From assembly GCA_934667465.1 (NCBI GenBank), contig CAKUMG010000169.1:1-9011 (forward strand): a stretch of DNA of 9,011 nt, read 5' to 3'. This stretch comes from an uncultured Actinoplanes sp. (lineage in GTDB: Bacteria; Actinomycetota; Actinomycetes; Mycobacteriales; Micromonosporaceae). A model generated the notes under the pieces. The model was not told the origin of the DNA, made no database searches, and saw only the letters and a list, made by a program, of their open reading frames with translations. The position numbers and the translations under genes were made by a program. This document shows positions 1 through 5,697 of this stretch, piece by piece (the first letter of the stretch is position 1; each line of letters starts with the position of its first letter).

Positions 1-41
1 ATAGCGATCGCATCCCCCGAAGGTCAGAAGGAGGCGCTGTC

Positions 42-716
42 GTGAGGCTCCCCACGTTCGCCCGCCAGTCCGACACCACGACCCAGACCGACGATCGCAC
101 CCCGGTCGGTCCCCGCACCGACGCCGGCAGCTCCGGCTCCTCGCAGGCCCCGGCCCGCCCGGGAGCGCACGCGGGAACCCGCCCGGAAACGCGCACGGAC
201 CCGCGTCCGGAAGCCGGTGCCGCGGCGGTGAGCGCCGACCGCGCCCGGGCCGACCGGCCCGTCGCGCAGACCCGCCCCCTCCCGCCGCCGAGCCGGCCCC
301 GCGCCGAATCCGGTGACGAGACGACTGTCGACATGAAGCGGGTGCCGGAGAGCGACACCCGCCCCGCGCCCGCACCGGTCGCGGCCGGCCCGAAGCCCCG
401 CGCGAGCCTGCTCGCCACCCTCGGCCTGATCACCGGCGTCGGCGGTGCCCTGCTCGTGCTCTCCGGCCCGCTGGCCGGTTACGGGATCGGTGTCGCCGGT
501 CTGGCCCTCGTGCTCTCGCTGGCCGGTCTGCGCGCCACCCGCAAGCGGCACGTCGCGGGCAAGACCGACGCGCTCATCGGCCTGGTGCTGGCGCTCGGCG
601 CGATCACCCTCGGCGTCTTCGCGCTGACCGGCACGCTCTCCTGGGCCGGCACCGACGTCCAGCCGGTCAACAATTTGCGAGAGTGGCTCGACGCACAGTT
701 TATCGAGCGCTTCTGA
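42..716 (+). CDS. Small membrane protein with long Pro/Arg-rich cytoplasmic tail
   Basis: A 224-residue protein of unknown function. The GTG start is supported by AAGGAGG at 28-34, seven bases upstream. Residues 1-120 are low-complexity and rich in Pro, Arg, Ala and Asp, so probably disordered. Three hydrophobic segments follow at about residues 122-142, 144-163 and 176-197. A basic loop (RATRKRH) lies between segments two and three. The short C-terminal tail ends in NLREWLDAQFIERF. From memory, Micromonosporaceae carry similar conserved hypotheticals, sometimes labelled DUF4190-like. I cannot verify that here and assign no function. The basic loop and the charged N-terminus suggest the long tail is cytoplasmic. 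The gene appears to be transcribed alone: a strong hairpin follows the stop at once and the next gene has its own promoter. Confidence 0.85.
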   Translation: MRLPTFARQSDTTTQTDDRTPVGPRTDAGSSGSSQAPARPGAHAGTRPETRTDPRPEAGAAAVSADRARADRPVAQTRPLPPPSRPRAESGDETTVDMKRVPESDTRPAPAPVAAGPKPRASLLATLGLITGVGGALLVLSGPLAGYGIGVAGLALVLSLAGLRATRKRHVAGKTDALIGLVLALGAITLGVFALTGTLSWAGTDVQPVNNLREWLDAQFIERF

Positions 717-731
717 CGGGTATCAGACATT

Positions 732-756
732 CACCGGAGGCGATGCGCCCCCGGTG
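732..756 (+). terminator. Intrinsic terminator-like hairpin after the membrane protein
   Basis: CACCGG (732-737) pairs with CCGGTG (751-756). After an A/C mismatch, GGCG (739-742) pairs with CGCC (746-749) around an ATG loop. It starts 15 bases after the stop codon at 714-716. There is no T-tract, which is common for actinobacterial terminators. Confidence 0.65.
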
Positions 757-767
757 CTCCTCGGAAC

Positions 768-819
768 CGGGCCGGTCACCAGCCGGCCCGCCCCGAAACC
801 GTCCGGCGGTGCGCCGGAC
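768..819. terminator. Two further GC hairpins, possible back-up terminators
   Basis: CGGGCCGG (768-775) pairs with CCGGCCCG (783-790) over a seven-base loop. GTCCGGCG (801-808) pairs with CGCCGGAC (812-819) over a GTG loop. Both stems are perfect 8-bp matches. With the hairpin at 732-756 they make three consecutive structures downstream of the membrane protein gene. Terminator function is inferred from position and stability only. Confidence 0.45.
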
Positions 820-883
820 CGCGCGGATACATGCCGATCGGCGATCATCGTCGACCGACTCGGGGTGGCACCGCATCGTTGTG

Positions 884-908
884 CGGGGGCGGCGGTTCGC
901 CGCCCCCG
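884..908. terminator. Perfect 11-bp GC hairpin upstream of the arginine operon
   Basis: CGGGGGCGGCG (884-894) pairs perfectly with CGCCGCCCCCG (898-908) over a three-base GTT loop. It is one of the two strongest stems in the window. It lies far from the upstream stop codon (168 bases) and 146 bases before the next start. It could insulate the operon from upstream read-through or act as an attenuator. A T-box-like string lies just upstream of it; see findings. Confidence 0.5.
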
Positions 909-951
909 ACGCGTATCCAGAACACCCTGGCGCTGGTCGGGGGATCGGCTC

Positions 952-1008
952 CGCAACGAATCGTTGCGCCGCGCCCGGATGACGCAACATTTCGCCGTCG
1001 GACGCAAC
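952..1008. promoter_or_regulatory. Cluster of CGCAAC half-sites: probable operator of the ddaH-rocD operon
   Basis: A perfect inverted repeat, CGCAACGA-A-TCGTTGCG, occupies 952-968. Two direct copies of GACGCAAC follow at 981-988 and 1001-1008, spaced exactly 20 bp (two helical turns). A weaker relative, ATCGTTGTGCG, lies at 875-885. If transcription starts at 1054, the two direct copies are centred near -69.5 and -49.5, a normal place for activator sites. GCAAC/GTTGC half-sites on one helical face fit an Lrp/AsnC-type regulator, a family that often controls amino-acid catabolism. The identity of the regulator is inference, and no regulator gene lies in the window. Confidence 0.55.
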
Positions 1009-1041
1009 GGTGATCCGGGGTCTCAGCAGGCACTTCGCGCT

Positions 1042-1054
1042 TAGCGTTAGCCCA
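1042..1054 (+). promoter_or_regulatory. Probable leaderless promoter (-10 TAGCGT) of ddaH
   Basis: TAGCGT at 1042-1047 matches the actinobacterial TANNNT -10 pattern and sits six bases before the ATG at 1054. There is no Shine-Dalgarno sequence in front of that ATG. This is the layout of a leaderless transcript beginning at the start codon. No convincing -35 hexamer is visible, which fits activator-dependent expression from the half-sites upstream. Confidence 0.5.
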
Positions 1055-1857
1055 TGACGACCGCCGCCGCCCGGCACTACCTGATGTGCCGGCCCACCCA
1101 CTTCGCTGTCACGTACCGGATCAATCCGTGGATGGATCCGGCCGCGCCGTACGACAACGCCCTGGCCGTCAGCCAGTGGGAGACCCTGCGGCAGACGTTC
1201 CTCGATCTCGGCCACACCGTCGATCTGATCGAGCCCCTCCCCGGCCTGCCCGACATGGTCTTCGCCGCCAACGGCGCCACCGTGGTCGACGGCAAGGTGC
1301 TGGCGGTGCAGTTCCGCGACGCCGAGCGGGCCGATGAGGCGCCCGCCTACAAGTCGTGGTTCGAGAACGCCGGCTTCCCGGTGACCGACTCGAAGCACAC
1401 GAACGAGGGCGAGGGCGACATCCTGCTCGCCGGCGACGTGCTGCTCGCGGGCACCGGCTTCCGCACCTCGCACGCGGCGCACGCGCAGACGCAGGAGGTG
1501 TTCGGCCGCCCGGTCATCACCCTGCAGCTGGTCGACCCGGCCTACTACCACCTCGACACCGCGCTCTGCGTGCTCGACGAGCGCAATATCGCGTACCTGC
1601 CGTCGGCGTTCTCGCCCGGCTCGCGGGCAGTCCTCGAGCGGCTCTTCCCCGACGCGGTCCTCGCGACCGAGGCCGACGCCGCGCTGCTGGGGCTCAACGC
1701 GGTGAGCGACGGCCGCACCGTCGTCCTCCCCATCCAGGCCACCGGTCTGGCGGAGGCGCTGCGTGCCGCCGGCTACGAGACCATCGGCGTCGACCTGAGC
1801 GAGCTTCGCAAGGCCGGCGGCGGACCGAAGTGCTGCACCCTCGAGGTTCGGTCGTGA
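1054..1857 (+). CDS. ddaH: Guanidine-modifying hydrolase: dimethylargininase / arginine dihydrolase-like
   Basis: A 267-residue enzyme of the pentein superfamily (DDAH, arginine deiminase, amidinotransferase), cytosolic. Visible family features are LMCRPTHFAVTYRINPWM near the N-terminus (10-27), the guanidine-binding region LPDMVFAAN (65-73), EGEGD (118-122), GFRT (135-138), the catalytic His in YYHLDTA (His166) and the nucleophilic Cys in GGGPKC (Cys260). Length is normal for a single-domain member. Databases usually call such proteins dimethylargininase, which releases citrulline. The INPWM segment, the FAAN asparagine and the rocD neighbour instead resemble, as I recall them, cyanobacterial ArgZ-type arginine dihydrolases, which yield ornithine and ammonia. 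It forms an operon with rocD, whose start is 55 bases after this stop. The ATG is chosen because the -10 lies directly upstream and alignment with the family begins within the first ten residues. The superfamily is secure; the exact substrate is not. Confidence 0.9.
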   Translation: MTTAAARHYLMCRPTHFAVTYRINPWMDPAAPYDNALAVSQWETLRQTFLDLGHTVDLIEPLPGLPDMVFAANGATVVDGKVLAVQFRDAERADEAPAYKSWFENAGFPVTDSKHTNEGEGDILLAGDVLLAGTGFRTSHAAHAQTQEVFGRPVITLQLVDPAYYHLDTALCVLDERNIAYLPSAFSPGSRAVLERLFPDAVLATEADAALLGLNAVSDGRTVVLPIQATGLAEALRAAGYETIGVDLSELRKAGGGPKCCTLEVRS

Positions 1858-1912
1858 TCGACTGCACCGAGCGCAGCGAGGGCCAGGAGAGCACGACAAC
1901 TGGAGGTACAGC

Positions 1913-3121
1913 GTGACTGACCTGGAGACGCGTACGCCGGGCGCGCTCGCCAACGCCGAGCGCTGGACCGCCCACAACTACCACCCGCTGCCCGTGGTGA
2001 TCGCCGACGCCGAGGGCGCCTGGGTGACCGACGTCGACGGCCGCCGCTACCTGGACTTCCTGGCCGGTTACTCGGCGCTGAACTTCGGCCACCGGCACCC
2101 CGCCCTGATCGCCGCCGCGCACGCCCAGCTCGACCGGCTCACGCTGACCAGCCGCGCGTTCGTGCACGACCAGTTCGCCGGCTTCTGCCGCGGCCTGGCC
2201 GAGCTCTGCGGCAAGGAGCTGGTGCTGCCGATGAACACGGGCGCCGAGGCCGTCGAGACCGGCATCAAGGTCGCCCGCAAGTGGGGCTACCAGGTCAAGG
2301 GCGTCCCTGACGGGCGCGCCGAGATCATCGTCGCCGCGAACAACTTCCACGGCCGCACCACCACGATCGTCAGCTTCTCGACCGACCCGGACGCGCGCGA
2401 CGACTTCGGCCCGTACACCCCCGGCTTCACCGTCGTGGAGTACGGCGATCTCGACGCGCTCGCTGCCGCGATCACCCCGCACACGGTCGCCGTGCTGCTG
2501 GAACCGATCCAGGGCGAGGCCGGCGTGCTCGTCCCGCCGCCCGGCTACCTCCCCGGCGTCCGCCGGCTGTGCGACGAGCAGAACGTGCTCTTCATCGCCG
2601 ACGAGATCCAGTCGGGTCTCGGCCGGACCGGCAGGACGTTCGCCATGGAGCACGAGGGTGCCGTGCCCGACATGTACCTGCTCGGCAAGGCGCTGGGCGG
2701 CGGCATCGTGCCCGTCTCCGCGGTGGCGGCCGACCGGTCCGTCCTAGGCGTCCTGAAGCCGGGCGAGCACGGCTCCACGTTCGGCGGCAACCCGCTGGCC
2801 TGCGCGGTCGGTGCCGAGGTGGTCGGGCTGCTCGCGACCGGGGAGTTCCAGCGCCGCTCCGCCGAGCTCGGCGCCCACCTGCACGAGGGCCTGAACGCCC
2901 TGATCGGCCGGGGCGTCGTGGCGGTCCGGGGCCGCGGCCTGTGGGCCGGCGTCGACATAGATCCGGCGCTGATGAGCGGTCGCCGCGCGGTCGAACTCCT
3001 CGCCGACCGGGGCGTGCTCGCCAAGGACACGCACGGCTCGACGATCCGGCTCGCGCCGCCGCTGGTGGTCACGGCCGACGAGATCGACCAGGCGCTCGCG
3101 GCCCTGGCGGCCATCCTCTAG
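1913..3121 (+). CDS. rocD: Ornithine aminotransferase (ornithine-oxo-acid transaminase)
   Basis: A 402-residue PLP-dependent class III aminotransferase. It converts ornithine and 2-oxoglutarate to glutamate-5-semialdehyde and glutamate in the cytosol, the second step of arginine catabolism. The GTG start follows GGAGG at 1902-1906. Visible motifs are the N-terminal HNYHPLPVVI typical of ornithine aminotransferases (21-30), NTGAEAVET for the cofactor phosphate (108-116), FHGRT (145-149), LLEPIQGEAGV (195-205), Asp230 in FIADEIQSGLGRTG, which contacts the pyridine nitrogen, the Schiff-base lysine Lys259 in LLGKALGGG, and HGSTFGGNPLACA (286-298). The protein is full length with no key residue missing. 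It is co-transcribed with the upstream guanidine hydrolase, which supplies ornithine directly (if a dihydrolase) or citrulline (if a dimethylargininase). The next gene is convergent. Confidence 0.96.
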   Translation: MTDLETRTPGALANAERWTAHNYHPLPVVIADAEGAWVTDVDGRRYLDFLAGYSALNFGHRHPALIAAAHAQLDRLTLTSRAFVHDQFAGFCRGLAELCGKELVLPMNTGAEAVETGIKVARKWGYQVKGVPDGRAEIIVAANNFHGRTTTIVSFSTDPDARDDFGPYTPGFTVVEYGDLDALAAAITPHTVAVLLEPIQGEAGVLVPPPGYLPGVRRLCDEQNVLFIADEIQSGLGRTGRTFAMEHEGAVPDMYLLGKALGGGIVPVSAVAADRSVLGVLKPGEHGSTFGGNPLACAVGAEVVGLLATGEFQRRSAELGAHLHEGLNALIGRGVVAVRGRGLWAGVDIDPALMSGRRAVELLADRGVLAKDTHGSTIRLAPPLVVTADEIDQALAALAAIL

Positions 3122-3200
3122 ATCAAGATCGCTTTCACCGTACGCCCGACGGCGGTCCGCATCGCCCACGTCCGCCCGCGTTCGTCCGCCCAGCCCTGCC

Positions 3201-3230
3201 GGCGCGATCTGACTGCACCGTCGCGCCTTT
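3201..3230 (+). terminator. Hairpin terminator of the ddaH-rocD operon
   Basis: GGCGCGA (3201-3207) pairs perfectly with TCGCGCC (3221-3227) over a 13-base loop, followed by TTT at 3228-3230. It lies 80 bases after the rocD stop and faces a convergent gene, where termination is expected. Confidence 0.5.
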
Positions 3231-3258
3231 GCCGCGACCGCCGGGCGGAGCTGCCCGC

Positions 3259-3321
3259 GTCACCCCGATCTGCGCTGGGTGGCGCGGGCCGTCACCCCGT
3301 TCTGCGCCGGGTGGCGCGGGC
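3259..3321. repeat. Two-copy direct repeat of about 32 bp, each copy able to form a hairpin
   Basis: Unit 1 (3259-3290) and unit 2 (3291-3321) differ at only two substituted bases plus one length difference. Each begins GTCACCCCG and ends GGGTGGCGCGGGC. A further GTCA at 3322-3325 overlaps the stop codon (3323-3325, reverse) of the FHA gene. In each unit CACCC pairs with GGGTG over 11 bases (3261-3281 and 3293-3313), so the pair could serve as tandem terminators for the reverse-strand gene. The rest of 3122-3258 shows only a 9-bp direct repeat (CGTCCGCCC at 3169 and 3183) and the hairpin at 3201. Confidence 0.75.
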
Positions 3322-3322
3322 G

Positions 3323-4468
3323 TCAGCCGTCGAAGCGGCGCATCGCCATCGTCGGGGCCTCGGCCATGACCGAGTGCGGCTGGACGACGCCGCCGGTGGC
3401 CCAGAGCCGGGCGCGGCCGACGTGGACCTGGGCGTAGAGCTCGACGACGTCGTTCGGGGCCAGGACGTGGGTCTCGTCGCGGTTCAGGGTGATCCGGTCG
3501 TCGTCGCTGGACGAATTGCCGAGCCGGACGCCCGTGCCGTTGGTGCTCACGTCCTGGGCGCTCAGCTCGCCGCCGCGCAGGGCGATGCGGACGTGGCCGC
3601 GGCTGATCCACTTGCGGGCGTCGTCGGTCAGCCACTGGCCGAGCATGACGCCGCCGCCCTCGGGGGCGCGGCCGACGACCACCGGATTCTCCGTCGACAC
3701 CACGAAGCGCTGGCGGATGATGCCGTCGATGCGCACCGAGAGCACCTCGACCGGGGGGCGCGGGCCCGCGTCGCGCAGGCGGGCGTTGTGCCGCGGGCAG
3801 GTGGGCACGCCGGAGCGCAGGGCGGGCGGCGGCTGCGAGACCGGGCTGGTGGTCTTGCGCATGTCGGCGAACGGGCTGTCGGGGTCGCCGCCCTGGCCGT
3901 AGGCCGTGCAGTTGGACTCCGGGCAGCCCCAGACACGGGACAGCAGCTTGCGGCCCACCGGGGACGGCTCGGGGACGGCGGCGGCCTCGCCGCGGCCGAC
4001 CCGGGCGGTCAGCACGGTGCCGCCGTTGCCGGAGACCGCGGCAAGGATCCGGCCGGGCTCCTCGACCCACGGGTGCCGGTCGCGGAAGCGCTCGGCCCGG
4101 GTGCGGGTGATCATCGGGATGCCGAGCAGCTCGGCCACCTCGAACACCCGGTTGTCGACCTGCGGCAGCACCTCGACGACGCCGTCGTCGGCCCAGCGGC
4201 GGACGACCATACGCTCGTTGGAGGTGAGGTCGGCGTCGGACAGCAGCCCGCGGGGCACCACCGCATAGACGGGCACATTCTCCTCGGCGACGTGCCGGCC
4301 GAGGGCGTCGATGACCAGCCCGAGGCGCAGCATGCTGGCCGGGCGCCCGCCGTCGAGGTCCGCATAACGGATGATCTCGGAAAGGTCGACCACGGCCCGG
4401 GCCAGGGCGGGGTCGGTGGTGAGGCGGCGCTCGATGGCGTCGAGGACCTTGCTGACCTCGAATCTCAA
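3323..4468 (-). CDS. FHA-domain protein with diverged PIN/NYN-like N-terminal domain and Cys/His cluster
   Basis: A 381-residue cytoplasmic protein. The TTG start at 4468 is chosen because GGAGG (4474-4478 on the reverse strand) lies five bases upstream. A TTG at 4507, giving 394 residues, lacks such a site. The C-terminal FHA domain (about 254-351) keeps the phosphothreonine-binding residues: VVGR (Arg267), WISRGHVRI (Ser289, His292) and VSTNGTGVRL (Asn310). A middle CPESNC (182-187) and CPRH (224-227) could bind zinc. Residues 1-150 follow a PIN/NYN-like pattern: AVVDLSEII (25-33, Asp28), PVYAVVPRGLL, then VDNRVFEVAELLG (104-116, Asp105) and MITRTRAERFRDRHPW (119-134). I infer that domain from pattern only. 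FHA readers act with Ser/Thr kinases, but no kinase gene is nearby. It is convergent with rocD and divergent from the lipoprotein gene. Confidence 0.85.
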   Translation of the reverse strand: MRFEVSKVLDAIERRLTTDPALARAVVDLSEIIRYADLDGGRPASMLRLGLVIDALGRHVAEENVPVYAVVPRGLLSDADLTSNERMVVRRWADDGVVEVLPQVDNRVFEVAELLGIPMITRTRAERFRDRHPWVEEPGRILAAVSGNGGTVLTARVGRGEAAAVPEPSPVGRKLLSRVWGCPESNCTAYGQGGDPDSPFADMRKTTSPVSQPPPALRSGVPTCPRHNARLRDAGPRPPVEVLSVRIDGIIRQRFVVSTENPVVVGRAPEGGGVMLGQWLTDDARKWISRGHVRIALRGGELSAQDVSTNGTGVRLGNSSSDDDRITLNRDETHVLAPNDVVELYAQVHVGRARLWATGGVVQPHSVMAEAPTMAMRRFDG

Positions 4469-4682
4469 CGTGGCCTCCGGATCGGTGCGCGTGCGGTGAC
4501 CGGGCAATCATGCCGTCTCGCCCGGCCCCGCGGCCAATCAGGTGTGCAACGGTGTCGTTTCATCCGCCCGTGGGCCGTCCCGCCGCACGTGCCCGTCCCC
4601 CGCCCGGGGAGTGGGGGTGAGGAATGTCGTACGCCTTCGCTACCGTGGGCGCGACATCGAGGGACACCGGGGAAGGAACGCC
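4469..4682. promoter_or_regulatory. Divergent intergenic region between the FHA and lipoprotein genes
   Basis: It must hold promoters in both directions. Visible elements are the GCACGTGC palindrome (4585-4592), a short inverted repeat GCCC-GT-GGGC (4566-4575), and CCCCC (4597-4601) able to pair with GGGGG (4613-4617). TACCGT at 4641-4646 matches TANNNT and could be the -10 of the lipoprotein gene, about 37 bases before its start. GGAAT at 4621-4625 resembles an ECF sigma -35, but no convincing ECF -10 accompanies it. I see no clear promoter for the reverse-strand gene. Confidence 0.35.
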
Positions 4683-5474
4683 ATGAGGAATCGACGGCCG
4701 ATGATCGCCGGCATCGCGCTGGCCGCCGCGCTGGGGCTCACCGGCTGCGCGTCCGGCGGCGGCACCGCCGACCCCGGCACCTCCGGCGGCGGGCGGCAGG
4801 TGGCCCAGCAGCTCTCGGCCGACGCGGACCTCGCGGCCGCGACCGCCAAGCTCGCCCAGGACACCATGCGGGTCGAGATGGAGATGGCCGGCGCGCTCAG
4901 CATGAAGGGCGTGGCCGACGGCCGCACGGGCGACGCCGAGATCGACATGGACATGGGCGCCGCCGCCCAGGGCCTCTCGATGGTCATGCGCAAGGTCGGC
5001 GACGACCTCTACCTCAAGATGGGCGGCGAGCTCGCCGGCGCGCTCGGTGGCAGCTCCGCCAAGGAGTGGATGCACGTCGACGCGTCGAAGATGAAGAACG
5101 GCAGCCTCAACCTCTCCGACGAGGGCGACCCGGCCGGCACCAAGGCCCTCCTCGAGGCGGCCACCAGCGTCGAGCGGGTCGGCGAGGACGGCTTCAAGGG
5201 CACGCTCGACCTCACCCGGTCGTCGCGCTACAAGGACAACAAGGAGGCGCTCAGCGCCCTCGGCACCAAGGCGACCGCCGTCCCCTTCACCGCGAAGAAG
5301 GACAGCGAGGACCGCCTGACCGAGGTCAGCATCGACCTCAGCGGCATGGGCGCGGGCAGCGGCGTGATGGCGGCGCGCTACAGCGACTTCGGTGCCCCGG
5401 TCACGGTCAAGGCGCCCCCAGCGTCGCAGGTGCAGGAGATGCCCAGTCAGTACGCGAGCATGTTCGGCAACTGA
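4683..5474 (+). CDS. Methionine-rich lipoprotein, LppX/LprG-like (LolA-like fold) candidate
   Basis: A 263-residue secreted lipoprotein. The ATG at 4683 is chosen because GGAAGGA (4671-4677) is five bases upstream and a signal peptide starts there: basic MRNRRP, hydrophobic 7-19, lipobox LTGC with Cys22 as the lipidated residue. A Gly/Ser-rich spacer (23-38) leads to a domain of predicted beta strands. Residues such as DDLYLKM (107-113) and EWMHVD (128-133) recall actinobacterial LppX/LprAFG lipoproteins, which hold lipids in a half-barrel cavity. That assignment is moderate. Eleven methionines fall within residues 62-137, including three MxM pairs (66/68, 89/91, 100/102). It is a clear paralogue of the next gene: both share the G.DLYL, W.HVD, DP..T..LL, LDLT, VPFTA and YSD.G blocks in the same order. 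No function beyond envelope attachment can be assigned. Confidence 0.9.
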   Translation: MRNRRPMIAGIALAAALGLTGCASGGGTADPGTSGGGRQVAQQLSADADLAAATAKLAQDTMRVEMEMAGALSMKGVADGRTGDAEIDMDMGAAAQGLSMVMRKVGDDLYLKMGGELAGALGGSSAKEWMHVDASKMKNGSLNLSDEGDPAGTKALLEAATSVERVGEDGFKGTLDLTRSSRYKDNKEALSALGTKATAVPFTAKKDSEDRLTEVSIDLSGMGAGSGVMAARYSDFGAPVTVKAPPASQVQEMPSQYASMFGN

Positions 5475-5576
5475 GCGGTCGGCGGGTGGGCACGCGGCAA
5501 CCGAGCGGCCGGCGGCTGAGCACGCGGCAGCTGAGCGGCCGGAACCGAGCAGCCGGCAGCTGAGCGGACGGTGACG
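5473..5576. repeat. Degenerate 15-bp tandem repeat, seven units
   Basis: Units start at 5473, 5488, 5503, 5518, 5533, 5547 and 5562. The best form is GAGCGGCCGGCAGCT; one unit is 14 bp and the second has the most changes. The array begins inside the TGA stop codon of the upstream lipoprotein (5472-5474). Units are contiguous, with no spacers. The period is a multiple of three, but there is no start or ribosome site, so it is treated as non-coding. Confidence 0.8.
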
Positions 5577-5597
5577 GTGCGTGGTGGCCCGCGCACC
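5576..5597 (+). terminator. Possible hairpin terminator between the two lipoprotein genes
   Basis: GGTGCG (5576-5581) pairs with CGCACC (5592-5597) over a ten-base loop, at the end of the 15-bp repeat array. The stem is short and there is no T-tract, so it may be only partly effective. If it works, the second lipoprotein gene needs its own promoter between 5598 and 5685, where I see no clear one. Confidence 0.35.
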
Positions 5598-5697
5598 CGA
5601 TCCGTCCGATGTGGGCACCGTTTGCGGAGCCCGCGAATCGGGCACTCCCGTGACCGACAGGCGTCGATACGGCGCTAGGGCGGCAGGGAGGACTCAC

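Noticed and set aside
700..1977. Reverse-strand open frame across the membrane protein/ddaH gap
   Set aside because: It is antisense to ddaH, which carries clear catalytic motifs, and crosses hairpins and the operator cluster. It has no domain or ribosome site.
3122..3131. GATC-AA-GATC inverted repeat right after the rocD stop as its terminator
   Set aside because: Only a 4-bp arm with a two-base loop, too weak to form. The 7-bp hairpin at 3201-3227 with a TTT tail is a better candidate.
4469..4511. Upstream starts of the FHA gene (TTG at 4507, or ATG at 4511 in another frame)
   Set aside because: The ATG is out of frame with the FHA protein. The upstream TTG has no Shine-Dalgarno site, whereas the TTG at 4468 has GGAGG five bases away.
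4542..4682. N-terminal extension of the first lipoprotein
   Set aside because: The extra residues precede the signal peptide and its ribosome site, and would place the lipobox about 70 residues in, too far for signal peptidase II processing.
3311..5563. 750-codon forward open frame
   Set aside because: It runs antisense through the FHA gene and out of frame through the lipoprotein gene, with low-complexity Arg/Gly/Ala composition typical of shadow frames in high-GC DNA.
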